Source: Hericium rajendrae
Taxonomy: Eukaryota > Basidiomycota > Agaricomycetes > Russulales > Hericiaceae
Length of the DNA stretch: 64,000 bases
Direction: 5' to 3'
Assembly (NCBI GenBank): GCA_033439255.1
Contig: CM065887.1
Location: forward strand, 930,001-994,000
Part shown: piece by piece, positions 34,198 through 46,363 of the stretch
Numbering within the stretch: the stretch's first letter is position 1
How the letters are laid out: each line of letters starts with the position of its first letter
Notes under the pieces: model-generated
The model's database searches: none
What the model was told of the DNA's origin: nothing
What the model saw: only the letters and a program-made list of their open reading frames with translations
Made by a program: the position numbers and the translations under genes

Positions 34198-36451
34198 ATG
34201 GAGAAAGTGCAGTTCCAGCAGGAGCAGGTGCGTGATTTTGGCATGTGGACTAGCACGCCAATTGAATGTCCCGCTTTCACGCAGATGCTCGCAGAGCTGA
34301 AAGACCTGTCTCAGAAGGGTCTCTTCACAAAAGTGCGCATCCCCCCTATTGATAACGACCGCACGAAACATGACAGGTCTCGGCATGCAGAAAGAAATCA
34401 AACAGATCATGAAAAAGCGCACTGCATTCGAGACATCTCTCGTCCGGCGCGTCGCCAAAAAAGCAGACTTCCTCCGCTACGCGACATACGAAATGAGCCT
34501 CGAGGCCCTGCGCAAAAAGCGTGTCGAGCGGCTCAGTGCGTGGTCTTCTTTCAGTTTTGCACGAGCAGACAAATGAATAGCCGATATTTGCAGATCTGCC
34601 GCCCTCGCCCCCGTCCATCTCAGATTATGCGCTCGTGCGCAGACAGTTCTATATCTTTGAACGGGCCTTAAAAAAGTTCAAGGCTGACGTCGGGCTGTGG
34701 ATACAGTATATCCAGATCGCCAAGCGCGAGGGCGCGCGTGCACTCGTCGGACGCATAACCGCACGGTACGTCTCCTCAGATAAAAAACCCCGACAGTCCA
34801 GCTATCACGCGAATCTTCGATATATTAACCTTTCACCGCATACACAGCGCCTTGCAGCTTCACCCGAACACCCCCGCATTCTACATCCTCGCGGCGTCGC
34901 ACGAGCTCGAGCACCTCGCGCCCTCCGCCGCGCGCACGCTCCTGCAGCGCGGCATCCGGCTGAACGGCGAGAGCGTCGACCTCTGGCGCGAGTACGTCAA
35001 GATGGAGCTCGGCTTCGTCGAGGGGCTGCGCCGGCGCTGGGACCTGCTCGGGATCTCGCTCAAGGGGAAAGAGAAGGAGAGGGAGAGGGCGCCCGAGCAG
35101 GACCAGGACGCGGGCGCGCCGGAGCCGATGCAGATGCAGATCGACGACGAGGAGATCGAGGGCGACGCGGCGAGGCAGGCGGTTCTTGATGGCGCGATCG
35201 TGAAGTCGGTGATCTCGAGCGCAGCGAAAGGTGCGTCCTTCTGCCTCCCCGCCTGCAGCCGTCGTCGGCTAAACTGAATCGACACTAACCGATCCTGTAG
35301 CGCTCCCGAAGCTCGATCTCTTCGTATCGCTGCAGCACCTCATCCGCACCTATCCCTCGCCCCCGTCTCTCCGCGAATCACTCCTCGAGCACCTATACGC
35401 GCAGCTCAAGACCGCACTCCCAACCGACCCGGACGCAGTCCGCCTACACGCGACGCGCGCGCTCGCAAGCGACCCGCACGGCGCACAGCTCGTCGACGCG
35501 CTACGCAGCGCGAACGCCGAGCTGCTCGCGGCCGCGCGCGAAACGCCGGGCGTGTGCGATGCGTACGCCGCCTTCGCGGAGGAGTGGTGCGCGAAGGACA
35601 TTGACGCGAATCTGGTGCGTGCACTGCTCGTCCTCCTGCATGATCTTTATTGACATCGCACAGAAAACGTATCTCCTCGCGTCGCTGCACGCGCTCATCC
35701 GCGACCTCGCGCCCGCGCCCGCGGGCCTCCGCGCGGCGCATCTGCGTCTGCTGCGCGCGCATGGCGCGTGGCCGCGCGAGAAGGTCCTGCGCACGGCGCG
35801 GAAGTACACGCGTGTGGATGCGGACGCGGGCGTGTGGCTTGCGCGGCTGGCGGTCGAGCGGGACGCGGGGCGGGCGGGGTTCGAGAGCGCGTGGGCGGAG
35901 GCGCGGGGCGCGTGTCTGGCGGAGGACGTGTGGGCTGCGGGGCTTGGGGGCGTGGAGGGCGCGGAGCGGGTGGCTTTGTTGGAGGTACGTCTTTGTTTTT
36001 GCTTTACTCCGCGAGACGTGCGCTGACGCGCGTTGTGCAGAGCCTTCTGAAGGAAAGCATGCGTGATGCGGAGCTCGCGCGGGTGCATGAGGCGTTGCTC
36101 CTGCGGTACGTCGCGTCTGTCCCCGGCATCACGCCGACGACCGTGCGGCACATTGCGCGCACCTTCCTCCCCACTGCACGGGTCTGGGAGACCGTCTTTA
36201 ATGCCTCCAGCGACGCGGACGTGCTTAGCATGGCGTATGCGGAGTGGCACGAGAAGGAAGCGGTCGAGGCGGCGCTCGCGTGGGCGGGGTGGCTGTTGCG
36301 TGCGGGGCGCGGGCGCGAGGCGATGGAGGTTATTGTGCGAGCGCGGGGGTTAGCCCGCAACGAGGAGAGGGTTGTGCTGGAGGCGCGGTGGGCGGAGGTT
36401 GTCAAGGAAGAAGAGAAGGATGCAGCGGATGACAGTGGGGAAGAAGAGTAA
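34198..36451 (+). CDS. UTP6: U3 snoRNA-associated protein 6
   Basis: Eight exons: 34198-34227, 34285-34332, 34391-34535, 34594-34765, 34848-35230, 35301-35614, 35664-35984 and 36041-36451 (607 aa). UTP6 is a HAT-repeat protein of the UTP-B subcomplex of the small-subunit processome, which cleaves 18S pre-rRNA in the nucleolus. The family N-terminus is rebuilt by splicing: MEKVQFQQEQ, MLAELKDLSQKGLFTK, KEIKQIMKKRTAFE. HAT motifs follow (SISDYALVRRQFYIFERALK, FKADVGLWIQYIQIAKREGA, ALQLHPNTPAFYILAASHEL, ESVDLWREYVKMELGFVEGL). A charged insert at about 210-245 is rich in Glu and Gln. The C-terminal third has further HAT-like helices (FLPTARVWETVFNASSDADV) and an acidic end (DDSGEEE). Confidence 0.9.
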
Positions 36452-38787
36452 GCTGGACGGGATGGTACGCGCTTGCGCCTTCGCGTGGTGGGTGGTGGTT
36501 TAGATGTCAGTCAGATCCATATTCTAGGTGTTGTTGTCTACGACGGTATACTATTTACTTGTTTCATATTGCTTCGAATCGAAAATCGCACAAATTTGAA
36601 ACATCACGACGAACGAACATAGCAAAAGAGCTCGACCACAAGGACGAGGAAGCATCGAGAACAAGCCAACCGAACACGACTCAATACAATCCATATGTAG
36701 CGGAAGCGCAACGTGTGTACCTCAGTACCTGCAACGTTACGACGGCTGAAACTCAGTCCACAGCGTGCATATTACCCACAGACCGTCGCCAAGGCTTCTT
36801 CCACATGTGGAACAACGCTCAAATTTAATCAAAATACAAACCTCGCCCCGCGTTTCACCATGTATCACTCACAGCTGCCCGACGCCGTGTACTGTATAAC
36901 GACACGTCGCGCGCCCCAGCCGCGCACGCCCAGGAACATTCCAGGGACTTCCAGATAGGCTCACCAGTACAGATGATGCTGATCCGAGCAGCAACGCGGA
37001 TCTGTACATACATACGTGTCGCGCTCGATCTTGCACCATGTGTGTGCGGGCCGGAATCTAAGTTGGGCGTTTTGATGTGCGTGTTCTGTGTGTGTTGGTT
37101 GCGCGCGCGATGATGGCGGTGATAGGACAGGGGTGCCTCGCGCCCTACTTATGCACCGATACATACATACATATCGGCGGTGCCTGCCGGCGCTGGGTAC
37201 GGGGGAGGGCGCATCGGGAGATCCGCGCGGCAATGTCGGTGGCGGGTTTCTGCTCGGGGAGATGCTCCGCGGCGGGCTCTGCTCGGGGAGATGCTCCGCG
37301 GCGGGCTCTGCTCGGGAGGAGAACATCTAGGGTGCCTCGCGGCGAGGAGGCGAGACTGACAGCGAGCGGAAGCGGGAGCTGGCGTGCGAGTGATGTGCAT
37401 GGTGCCTGTGCGCCGGCGATGAGTGCTGAGGATCGTGAACTCTACACTGGAAAAATGGTTCGGTCCAGCGGCAGGTCGCACGTTGCTTTGTGCTTGGCGA
37501 GCGAGTTTCCTGCGCGGTGTACCAGGGCACATCGAGCACGATGTGCTCGCCGGGACGTGGTAGCGTCGCGTGGCTACTTCTCCCAGTCTGTTTATGCACC
37601 TACTGTGAACGGCGGCTTCGACTTCGGGTGTGCTCCACGAAGATCGTTCTCACCGACTCTATTTTCCGACACGCCAAGTAAGGTTGGGCGATGTTCCTGA
37701 GAGGGGAGGATACGCATATGGGAGACGGTGCGCGGTAGAGGCAGAACGTGGAGGCGATCTAGCGGTCTATCTAGCGGCCATATGGGGTGGGATGGTGGGA
37801 CCATGATTCAGATCAGGACGGCCATCACAGCAGAAAGTCATTACGCATTTTCATTACGGTCGCCGGTGCGGTGGACAAGCGCAATTGTCAGGGCCTCGCT
37901 GGGGTCGGCGTGATGGGATTGTTCAGAAACATGTATTGAGTGTGGTAGCGACGCACGCCATGGGGCTGTGAGATCGACGTGGTGGAAAATAATAGAATAA
38001 GGTAGATGAGAGGTGACATGCGCACACACGCATGGTGCGGGAAGCGCACGTCCACATGGTCGTCCAGTCCAGCCATCTTCAAAGGCGCCCGAACCGTCTT
38101 TCCTTTTCTTCACCCTCCCTCTCCTCCTTTTCTCTCCCTCGTCTTCGTCGTCGTCGCCGTCGCTCCGACACCGTTCATCGTGTCCTGCGAGTAGTGCAGT
38201 TCTTGCGAGGTAAGCACCGCCGATCTGCCGTGTCTAGAGCCCCTTATCCACATGTGATCGTCATTTCAAGCCCCGCTCTAGTAGCAACCCCCAGTGGTTA
38301 TCGCTCCTTCCAAGCTGCTCGCCAACGCCGTCGTCGTCGTCCGTCGTCGCTCTCGACGGGGCCATCCTCCCCCACCTTCTCCTGCTGCATGCCAATCCAA
38401 CAGCAACACCGCTATCAGACGCTGAGCCGGTCTTGTCTGAACGGATCCTGTCTCGCTGTCTCGTCTCTTCACTGAGAATAGGCTGCTATCGACACCTTCC
38501 CGCTCCCCTTCCGTTTCTCCCTGGTTATGTTGCAGTATACCGTCCACCCCCCTCCTCTCTCCTTCTCGGCCCCCAAGAAATCAAATTCCCGCACTAATGA
38601 CCCATCAAAGCTCCCAAACCGCAGGCCCTTCCTCTCACAACAACAACCTTCCGCTTTGACCCAGAAGCGGCCGGCGGACGACATTTCTCCTTCTCCCCGT
38701 ATCCCAATTCAACATGTGCCACTTTCAATCTCTACTTCTCTTTCTTCTTCATCTGGACTTCCCTCCCCCTCATTTCCTTCTCCGTTC
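36452..38787. other. Spacer with long pyrimidine-rich leader of the Ran1-type kinase
   Basis: About 2.3 kb with no recognised gene. From about 38090 to 38787 the plus strand is strongly C/T-rich (for example TTCGTCGTCGTCGCCGTCGC), as in a long 5' UTR. An ATG at 38527 is in frame with the kinase and would add 87 low-complexity residues. A tandem repeat lies at 37241-37318. Confidence 0.45.
37241..37318. repeat. 29-30 bp tandem repeat, about 2.6 copies
   Basis: The unit GGCGGGCTCTGCTCGGGGAG followed by ATGCTCCGC is repeated at 37241, 37271 and 37300, the last copy partial. Copies are near-identical, so the array is young or kept homogeneous. It does not lie in a recognised gene. Confidence 0.85.
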
Positions 38788-41629
38788 ATGACCTCGAAAC
38801 CCCTCCCCCGCTCTGCTTACAGAGCCTCCCCGCGTCCGCTCTCGGCCGTGCTCGACGACACCCCCATGGACAGCTACCATGCTGGAAACTCCTCCAGCTC
38901 GTCCCTCGCCGAGGACGTCCTTTCTCAGGGCGATCTTGTTGGCGAGGGCATCGCCCTCCAGGGCGAACCCATGCGCGTCGTCCCTATCAGCTCAGCGCAG
39001 CCCTTAAAGGCAGGCGCCCAGGAGCCGGAACCTGCGCGGGAATTCGAGGTCGTACGGAAATTGGGCAGCGGCAGCTACGCCGTTGTCTACCTCGTGCGCG
39101 AAGTCCTGTCCCGTGCACCCCCTTCAGATGATGATCACTTTCGTCTGGATCTGGACGAGCGCTCCACCAGCTCTCATTCGGTCGAGTATGGCCGTGATTT
39201 TGCTGTCAAGCTGCTGTCCAAGGCTAACCTCGATGAGGAGGCCATTCAAGCGCAGCTGTTCGAGGTACGGGCAACAGTTCCTGCAGCTGACGTACGAGCT
39301 GACGTGTTCATTTGTGCTTAGGCCACCGTCCACCAGTCGCTTCCTGCGCACCCCAACATCGTGACTCTGCATCGCACTCTCGAGACTTCCTCATTTCTGC
39401 TTCTCCTACTCGAGTTTGTCCCCGGCGAAGATCTATTCTACTTCCTTGAACAGGCGCGGGATCACTATGACTCTGACCCGTCTGACGGGTCGGACCTGTC
39501 GACGGGCACGACCTCCCGCACTCCGCCGACGCCTGGCCTGCTTTCCTCTCTTCACCCTACCCAGCTCCTCTCACATACTCGCCTCCGCCTTATCGCCTCC
39601 ATGTTCGCCCAGATGTGCGAGGCAGTTGCCGTTTGCCACGAAACATCTGTCTTCCACCGCGACATCAAGCCGGAGAACTTCATTGTCACCGACGGGTGGA
39701 CGACGCATCCAGACGGCACCCGTGAGCGCAAGGTCGTTGTTAAGCTGAGCGATTTTGGCTTGTCAACGACCGATGCCGACTCGTCCGATATGGACTGCGG
39801 CAGCGCCCCGTATATGAGCTATGGTGCGTCATTTCGCATGCAACTTGCGTCTGATCGTGGCTTATCTTGACGCTGGATATAGAATGCAGGAACAACGTGG
39901 CGCCGACATACAAGCCCCGCGCAGCGGATGTATGGTCCCTCGGCATCGTGCTCATCAACATGTGAGTGTCATTCATTTGCGATGATGATCCAGCAGCTGA
40001 CTTCCCTATCTTCGACAGGCTGTACCATTACAATCCCTGGACTGACACCGCGCATGGCGGCTGCTCCTCGTTTGAGCTCTTCCGCGAGCAGCCCGTCGGC
40101 TTCTTCATGCAGCGCTTCGCGGGGATGACCCTCCCCGTCGCCATGTTCCTCGCGGAGCGCGTGTTCTGCATCCTGGGCGATGCCGTCGACGATTCGAAGC
40201 GCATCTCCGCGCGCGAGTTCGGCACGTGGGCAAAGGAGCTGCCCGCGCTGCTCGGACAGCACACGCGCCCGGGCTCGGGCCACAACCGCGTCGGCTCCAC
40301 CGCGTCGATCACGGGCCACCCGCTCTCGTCCGTCCCGCCCTCGCGCCGCCCATCTTCGCGGCAGGCTTCTATCAGCGGCTCGCCGCTCCGCGCGTCGGCC
40401 GTGCTTTCGCGTGCTGCGATATCGCGCGCGGGCTCGTACGGCGCCTCGTTCGAGGTTGAGGGCTTGGAATTGCCGCCGGTGTTAGACCAGGAGGACCTGC
40501 TTGAGGAGATAGAGGAAACTGCATCGCGCTCGACATCGACGACGAAACGGCGCAAGCGTGGTGCGCGCAAGGGCAAGGGCCTCGATCATCAGCGCGATGT
40601 CACCTCCGAGATGCTCGTTACGGCATCGCAGGAACTCGCGCGCGAGCTCAGCCGTGCATCCAAGGCCAAGTCTGTGCGTTCCTCGCACTCAGACGCCGCT
40701 CTGCAGAGCAATGCTGTCCCTCCTATGCCGGAGCCGCCGGTCGTCGTCAAGAAACCATCGAAGTGGAAGCTCGGATTCGGAGGGAAGAGCGCAGAATCGA
40801 GCGTGTCCGTTGCGGCGTCCTCAGCGGCATCATCCAAGTCAGGCGGCTCCACGACGGCGTCGAACGTGAGCAACATCATCATGGGCCTCAATGCGCCCGC
40901 GCCCCCGGCGCCCTCCACGGCCCCGCCGATCAACCTAGACCACGACCCGCGCGGGCGGCGCGGCAACGCGGGCCCGCCTGCGGCCGGGTGGGAGCGCGAG
41001 CGGCGCGGGGTATCGCCGACGAGCACGCGCAGCGGGCGGCCGCTGGCAAGCAGCGCGAGCAGCATGGCGTCGAGCAACTGGCGCAGCTCGATGGCGAGCA
41101 CGAACACGTCGTCGAGCGCATTCACGCGCTACAGCAACCCGAGCTCGCGCAGCGTGTCGACGTATGCGACGAGCGTGTCGAGCGCGTCGTCGAACTGGCG
41201 CACCGGCCAGAACCGCGGGCAGTCGCCGCTCGGGCCGCCGCCGCCCAACGTCAAGAGTGAGTGCCTTGTCTCGTTCATGAAACATGCGGATTGACTGACG
41301 TGCTGTGTGCAGTCATGACGGGCGTGCCCTGGCAGCTCGGCGAGCTGCCGCGGCAGATGCATGCGGACCCGTCGGGCGAGAACATCTTTGGCGAGCCGCC
41401 GGCGCGCAAGCCGCGCATGCGCAAGCCGAAGAGCCAGAAGCTGGACACGATCACGGAGCGCCCGGGCGCGGGCGCGACGCCGCAGAAGCCGCGTGCGGAG
41501 GAGCGCGCGGACGCGGCGACGAGCACGACGGATCTCGGCGAGGGCGTGGACGGCGACGGCGCGCCGAAGAAAGTGCAGAAGGGGCAGATCAACGCGCTCG
41601 CGAAGATGCTGTCTGCGCTGCGCCGGTGA
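38788..41629 (+). CDS. Ran1/Ksp1-type serine/threonine kinase
   Basis: Five exons: 38788-39264, 39322-39823, 39883-39961, 40019-41256 and 41313-41629 (870 aa). Kinase motifs: GSGSYAVVYLV, FAVKLLSKANLDEEA, HPNIVTLHRTLETSSF, FHRDIKPENFIV, DFGLSTTDADSSDMDCGSAP, YMSYECRNN, and ADVWSLGIVLINMLYHYNPW. The D-[FM]-x-C-GS-x-x-Y-M-S-x-E-C signature is that of the Ran1/Pat1, Ksp1 and Sks1 group, which couples nutrient state to growth, meiosis or filamentous growth. Two inserts with acidic or Ser/Thr/Pro composition enlarge the catalytic domain. The C-terminal half is disordered, with Ser and Arg-Lys clusters (TKRRKRGARKGKGL), and ends MTGVPWQLGELPRQM...AKMLSALRR. ATG 38788 is chosen because the upstream in-frame part looks like leader. 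Confidence 0.85.
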
Positions 41630-42087
41630 GTGGGGGGAGGGGAGGGACGGTCGACAGCGGTGCATTTCGCGTGCGTTTTCTGCGGCTGCCTGTGGCGCCG
41701 CGGTGTATTGATAAAAGCCAGCTATACAATACCGAAGCCGAGCTGCTTGCGCACGCTCGACGCGTCTTCGCCCGCGTGTTTAATATTCCTACGGTTCCTA
41801 GACGCTCCTTGCATTCCTTTGCTTTTCTATTCCATCCTCCATCCCCATCGCTCGCGGTGGTGCAATACGGACTATTTAACTACTTCATCCTGCATGCGTA
41901 GCGTAGTCACTGTCGACGTGTTCGCGGTCCCGTCCCCGCGGGGCGTGTGTTGCTTTGATATGAATACAATTAGTGTGTGACACTAGAGAGTACAACAGCG
42001 CTATGCGATGCTAGACTATGTTCGCCCGTACACGAGAGTATAAATAGAAGAAAAAAAGGTAAAGAGGTAAAGTGTTTTGAGGAAGGG

Positions 42088-43043
42088 TCAGCTGGGCTCG
42101 TCGGAGTGCTGCCGCGCGCGCTGGAACTGCTCGAAGGCCATGCTCTGCTCGACGGTCGCGTGCGCGGACGTGGGTGCCGCGGCGGGTATGGCCTGCTCGA
42201 CGGGCGTCGGCGCGGGCGGGACGGACACGTCGGGCGAGGCGGAGCGCGAGGTCGCGAAGCCGGCGTCGCTGTCGGAGGAGGCGGCGCTCGGCGCGGACTG
42301 CGTGCCGAGGAGGATGAAGCGGCCGCCGCTGTGCGCGATGAGGTTCTCGTAATACAGCTGGAGGACGCCGCGCGTGCACTGCGGGGTGTCAGTTCGCGCG
42401 CGGGGAGGAGGGGGGAGGGGGGCTCACGGTGAGGCGCCAGTCGATGGCGAGGAGGAACTCGCGCTCGAGGCGGGCGAGCTCGTGCGGGGCGATGCCGCCG
42501 ATGCGGGCGTAGTGGGTATTGGTGCAGAACGCGTCGCAGAGAGTTTTGCTCGCGAGCGCGACGGCGGTGATGACGAAGCGGTGGCAGGTGAGCGAGGAGA
42601 TGGTGAATGTCGGCGTGCGCGCGCAGATCTGGTCGATGTAGTGCAGCACGATCAGGAGGCACGTTTTCTGGGGGGTGGGTCAGCACGCGGAGGGGCGGGG
42701 AGGAGGTGGTGTACCTCGACGTTGGTGAAGCGCACGATGCGGCGGAGGTAGTCCAGGACGTTGATGTGTGGGACTGAGGCGGAGTGGAATCGGGAAATGC
42801 TTTGGCTGGATGTATTAACAAGATGTGAGTTAGCATTTCCCTAGTGGTCAATCAAGTCGACATACGGTGAGAGTGGAATCTGGTCATTAATAGACATTAG
42901 GCGTTCCAGCATGAGAGCTGCAACACTACGATGAGGAGGATAACCTGGATAAAAACGGTAAACGCACCCATAAGTTCGCAGAGATGGTCTATGTCCGCGT
43001 CCTCGTAGGCGGGCGGGAGACCGACCCTACCTGACGATTCCAT
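42088..43043 (-). CDS. Pho80-like cyclin
   Basis: Five exons: 43043-43031, 42944-42866, 42805-42715, 42667-42428 and 42378-42088 (237 aa). The 13 nt first exon (MESS-G) joins to YPPHRSVAALMLERLMSIND, then SISRFHSASVPHINVLDYL, TCLLIVLHYIDQICARTP, FVITAVALASKTLCDAF, HYARIGGIAPHELARLEREF and LLAIDWRLT. This is the Pho80 / PCL-type cyclin box. These cyclins partner Pho85-type kinases in phosphate sensing and growth control. The domain fills residues 5 to about 150; the rest is a short acidic and Ala/Pro-rich tail. A reading frame continuing past the first exon (GRVGLPPAYED...) is rejected because only the 86 nt intron gives the conserved GYPPHRSVAALM start. It is back to back with RPL12. Confidence 0.85.
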
Positions 43044-43289
43044 GCACCCATTGCACGACCTGAGTGCAGACGGACAACCCAAATCCTCATCTTCTCCTCT
43101 TCACCCAATATTTCCCATCCCGGCAACCCGGGCCGGACGCCCAGCCCCGCAGAGTCTGGTGTGTCTAGCGTCTGCGCGCCACTTCTGTACAGTCCTCCGG
43201 CGGCGCGCGAACCTTAATCTTCTCTGCAATCATCCACTTTCGCCCTAGCACCGGCTCCGTACGCACTCCCGCCCTCCTCAAGACTCGCC
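43044..43289. promoter_or_regulatory. Shared divergent promoter, cyclin / RPL12
   Basis: 246 bp separate the two start codons. The RPL12 side ends in a pyrimidine-rich stretch and the strong start context GCCATGG. The region is GC-rich and no TATA box is evident. Confidence 0.6.
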
Positions 43290-43946
43290 ATGGCCCCCAA
43301 AATCGTGCGTGTCCTTGCCGTTGCCGCACGCCTTTGCACTGACATTTGCGCTCTCGCAGGACCCCAACGAGATCAAAATCATCTACCTCCGGGCGACGGG
43401 CGGTGAAGTCGGTGCTTCGTCCGCACTGGCCCCCAAAATCGGCCCTCTCGGTCTGGTGAGCACACCCCTGCATCCCTTGTGCGCTGCTATTGACCGCGCA
43501 CGCAGTCGCCAAAGAAAGTCGGTGAAGATATCGCAAAGGCGACCACCGCGTGGAAGGGCCTGCGCGTGACCGTCCAGCTTACGATCCAGAACCGTCAGGC
43601 GCAGGTCTCCGTCGTCCCCTCCGCCTCCTCCCTGGTTATCAAAGCGCTCAAGGGTGCGTCTTCCCCTCCCCCCTTTCTCCATATGAACCAGCTGACCCGC
43701 AGCGCAGAGCCCCCACGGGACCGCAAAAAGGAGAAGAACATCAAGCACAGCGGCAATATCACCCTCGACGAGATCGTCGATATCGCGCGGACGATGAAGA
43801 GCAAGTCGCTTGCGAAGACCCTCGCGGGTGGCGCGAAGGAGATTCTCGGCACCGCGCAGAGCGTCGGCTGCACCGTCGACGGCCAGCCCCCGCACGACGT
43901 TATTGAGGGTATCGACTCGGGCGAGATCGAGATCCCTGAGGAGTAG
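43290..43946 (+). CDS. RPL12: 60S ribosomal protein L12 (uL11)
   Basis: Four exons: 43290-43304, 43360-43455, 43506-43653 and 43708-43946. The 165 aa product has exactly the usual eukaryotic length. uL11 forms the base of the ribosomal stalk, binds the GTPase-associated rRNA and contacts elongation factors. The sequence is strongly conserved: [101 protein letters not shown], and GEIEIPEE at the end. The first exon is 15 nt. Codon use is strongly biased to C-ending codons, as expected for high expression. The gene converges on the FAD monooxygenase gene with 187 bp between stops. Confidence 0.97.
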
Positions 43947-44133
43947 TCATCTCGCAGCTTGTTTTGTTGTACTCTTATTCTGCAAGCATGATTTTGTACT
44001 CGGGCTCGGGTTCTGTGGCGACAATGTCTGTTCTTGTCGAATTAATGCGCAGGTAAGTTACGTGGTGGGCGCTTCTCCATCTTCGAGCGGTGGACAAAGG
44101 TGGATTGCATTTAATTGTTTGTACCCCACACCC

Positions 44134-45460
44134 TCAGCATCCCGCACCCATCGAGTTCAGCTCCTCTACAATAGCCTTATTACGCTCCAAGCACGCCTCC
44201 AGCCCGTCTATAACACGTCCCTCGCCCCTTGCGCGCGCACCGCGAACGACCTCCGCCGTGCGTGGGATGCGCACCGTCTCGTATTCCGCAAAGATACGCG
44301 CGAGCGCGTCAGTCGGCAGCGCGGCGCGATCCGCATTGTGCGCGTCCAGCAGCTCACAGAGCTTCAGCACGTCCTCGAACGCCTGGTTCGCGCCCTGCCC
44401 GAGATGCGGGCTCGTCGGGTGCGCGGCGTCGCCGAGGAGCGCAACGCGGCCCTTGTGCCACGTCTGCAGCTCCGGGCGGTCGTACAGCCCGTACTGCGTG
44501 CCAGCGCCGCGTGAGCATTCAGAGACAGACGCGGACCGAGACACGCACCTTGACGAGCTTCTCGGCGGTCTGCACGATCTCGCCCGCGCCGAAGCCGAGC
44601 TCCGACCATGGCCCCTTCTTGAACGCATCCAGCGCGTCCTGATTGACCGCATGCCACGTCTCCTTCGCCTCTGGCTCGCGCAACGTAATGCTGTGCGAAG
44701 CGCGTGAGCAGGAGCACACCGAGGACGGACGGCGCGGGACTCACGCGAAGGAAGAGTGCGTCGCCGAGACGGGGTACGTGATCATATGGAACGCGAGCCC
44801 ATAGTAGTTCGTCATCCCAGGCTTGTCCACGAGGCGCGCCGGCGTGGGCGCGATACCGCCCGTCTGCGTGAGCCCCGTGAAGTCCGCGGGCTGCAGCCCA
44901 AACAGCGCCGTGCGCGTCCCGGAGTGCAGCCCGTCGCACCCGACGACGAAGCTCGCCGTCGCCGTCGCGCCGTTCTCGAAGCGCGCCGTGACCTCGTGTT
45001 CGCTCTGCTCGATGCCGATGAGGGAGTGCCCCCAGTGTATGGGCACGCCGGCGGCGGTGGCTGCGTCGACGAGCACGCGGTGGAATGCGCTGCGCGGGAC
45101 GGCGTGCAGGCTGAAGCCGGTGAGCTTGGGGAGGTATGAGGGCGCGTCGGTCGTCGCGAGCGGGCCGGCGTCGGCGGGGACGAGCGAGAATGCGCGCATG
45201 GTTGTTAGGTCCAGGCCCGGGAGCGAGGGGACGAGTCCTGGGATCTGCGCGAGCACCGCGAGGCCGTTGGGCTGCAGGCTGTGCTTGGGGTCAGAGGTGG
45301 TAGGCAAGGAGGGGGAGGGGAAGTACCAGAGGCTGAGCCCGGCGTCGGTCAGCTCGGGAGTGCGCTCGTAGATGACGGGGTCGTAGCCACGCTGCTTGAG
45401 GAAGAGCGCGAGCACGGGGCCGGCGATGCCTGCCCCGACGATGATCACCTTCGTGGGCAT
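44134..45460 (-). CDS. FAD-dependent monooxygenase, salicylate hydroxylase-like
   Basis: Four exons: 45460-45327, 45278-44745, 44690-44549 and 44493-44134 (389 aa). The N-terminal dinucleotide-binding motif VIIVGAGIAGPVLALFLKQR, the FAD/NAD motif FVVGCDGLHSGTR, and the C-terminal GD motif VALLGDAAHPTSPHLGQGAN with AFEDVLKL mark a class A flavoprotein hydroxylase. Such enzymes hydroxylate aromatic acids or secondary metabolites using NAD(P)H and O2; the substrate cannot be told from sequence. The first join is the least certain: a 48 nt intron is removed to give LSLCLQPNGL, but retention also keeps the frame. No secretion signal is seen, and no neighbouring biosynthetic genes suggest a cluster. 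Confidence 0.85.
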
Positions 45461-46363
45461 GGTGTGTAGTGGATAAGGTTCGAAGAGGAGATAGGAGATG
45501 CTGGGATGCTATTGTATCATGCTCGAGGGCGGGTAGCCTTTATATTCAGCGATGGTGTCTCTCCCGCGGATTAAGACCGGGCTCGGAGAGATAGATGGGA
45601 CGCGAACATGTGTCGAATGCGAAGGCACTTTCGATCGAGTCGGTCTGGAATGCCTTGCCCGAGTGTACAAGCCAGTGCGATGGGGGAGAAAGGCCAACGT
45701 CTAAACTGGAGTCATTCGCGGTCAACTGGTCATGATGCAAGTAGCTCAACGTACGAGTTCCAATTTTACTCTACCTGTGCGTATATGCCGACCATGTACG
45801 GATCTGTGAGTCACTAGTACTCACTGTGGAACACGTGGAAGATTGACGACAGCGTCAATGGGCCTCGAACTGTGTGATTCATAGTTTCAGACCCCAAGCT
45901 CGGCGCCGAGGCACCTGGGCGTGCAGTCAACGAGGGCAAGCAAGAACCGTCTGAAAGCCTAGTACAGTGTTCCACCCTCAGGCGAGGACGTGCAGTCAGC
46001 AAGGGCAAGCAAGGGCAGTCTGAAAGCCTACGGATTGAGAATCAAACGTGCAACGATGTGCTATCGGAAGCGCAGACGAGTCTAGACTGGTGAAGTCGAG
46101 TCATGGCCAAATTTATATCATTGAACGATGGAAGTGTAACGACGATCCATCCGCTCCAGGCGTAGCGAAGCAGTCCATCCTTCTACAGTATTGTCCATCG
46201 CTTCGTGAGTATGAGATTACATAGATATATGATTGTTACGATTATTTGATAGAATAGATAGAATAAATAGCCTCCTCAGGAGGCTTTACGTGTCCAATGA
46301 GCGGATGGAAGGGTACCAGTACCATGTGTAACACCAACTGTTGTGGATCTTCGATGCATTCCT
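45461..46363. other. Spacer upstream of the monooxygenase
   Basis: About 900 bp. It carries the monooxygenase promoter (a TATA-like AATATAAAGG on the minus strand at about 45539-45548) and the presumed 3' UTR of the Mkk gene. It also holds one direct repeat, listed separately. Nothing else is recognised. Confidence 0.45.
45920..46030. repeat. Direct repeat, two 42 bp copies 69 bp apart
   Basis: Copies at 45920-45961 and 45989-46030 share CGTGCAGTCA, AGGGCAAGCAAG and GTCTGAAAGCCTA with a few differences. They are non-coding, and no terminal repeats link them to a known element. Confidence 0.75.

Noticed and set aside
42945-42967. A 23 nt intron in the cyclin gene
   Set aside because: Too short for a fungal intron; the 86 nt alternative from 42945 to 43030 gives the conserved N-terminus and a normal intron.
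43383-43895. Minus-strand frame opposite RPL12
   Set aside because: RPL12 is unmistakable on the plus strand; the antisense frame is a by-product.
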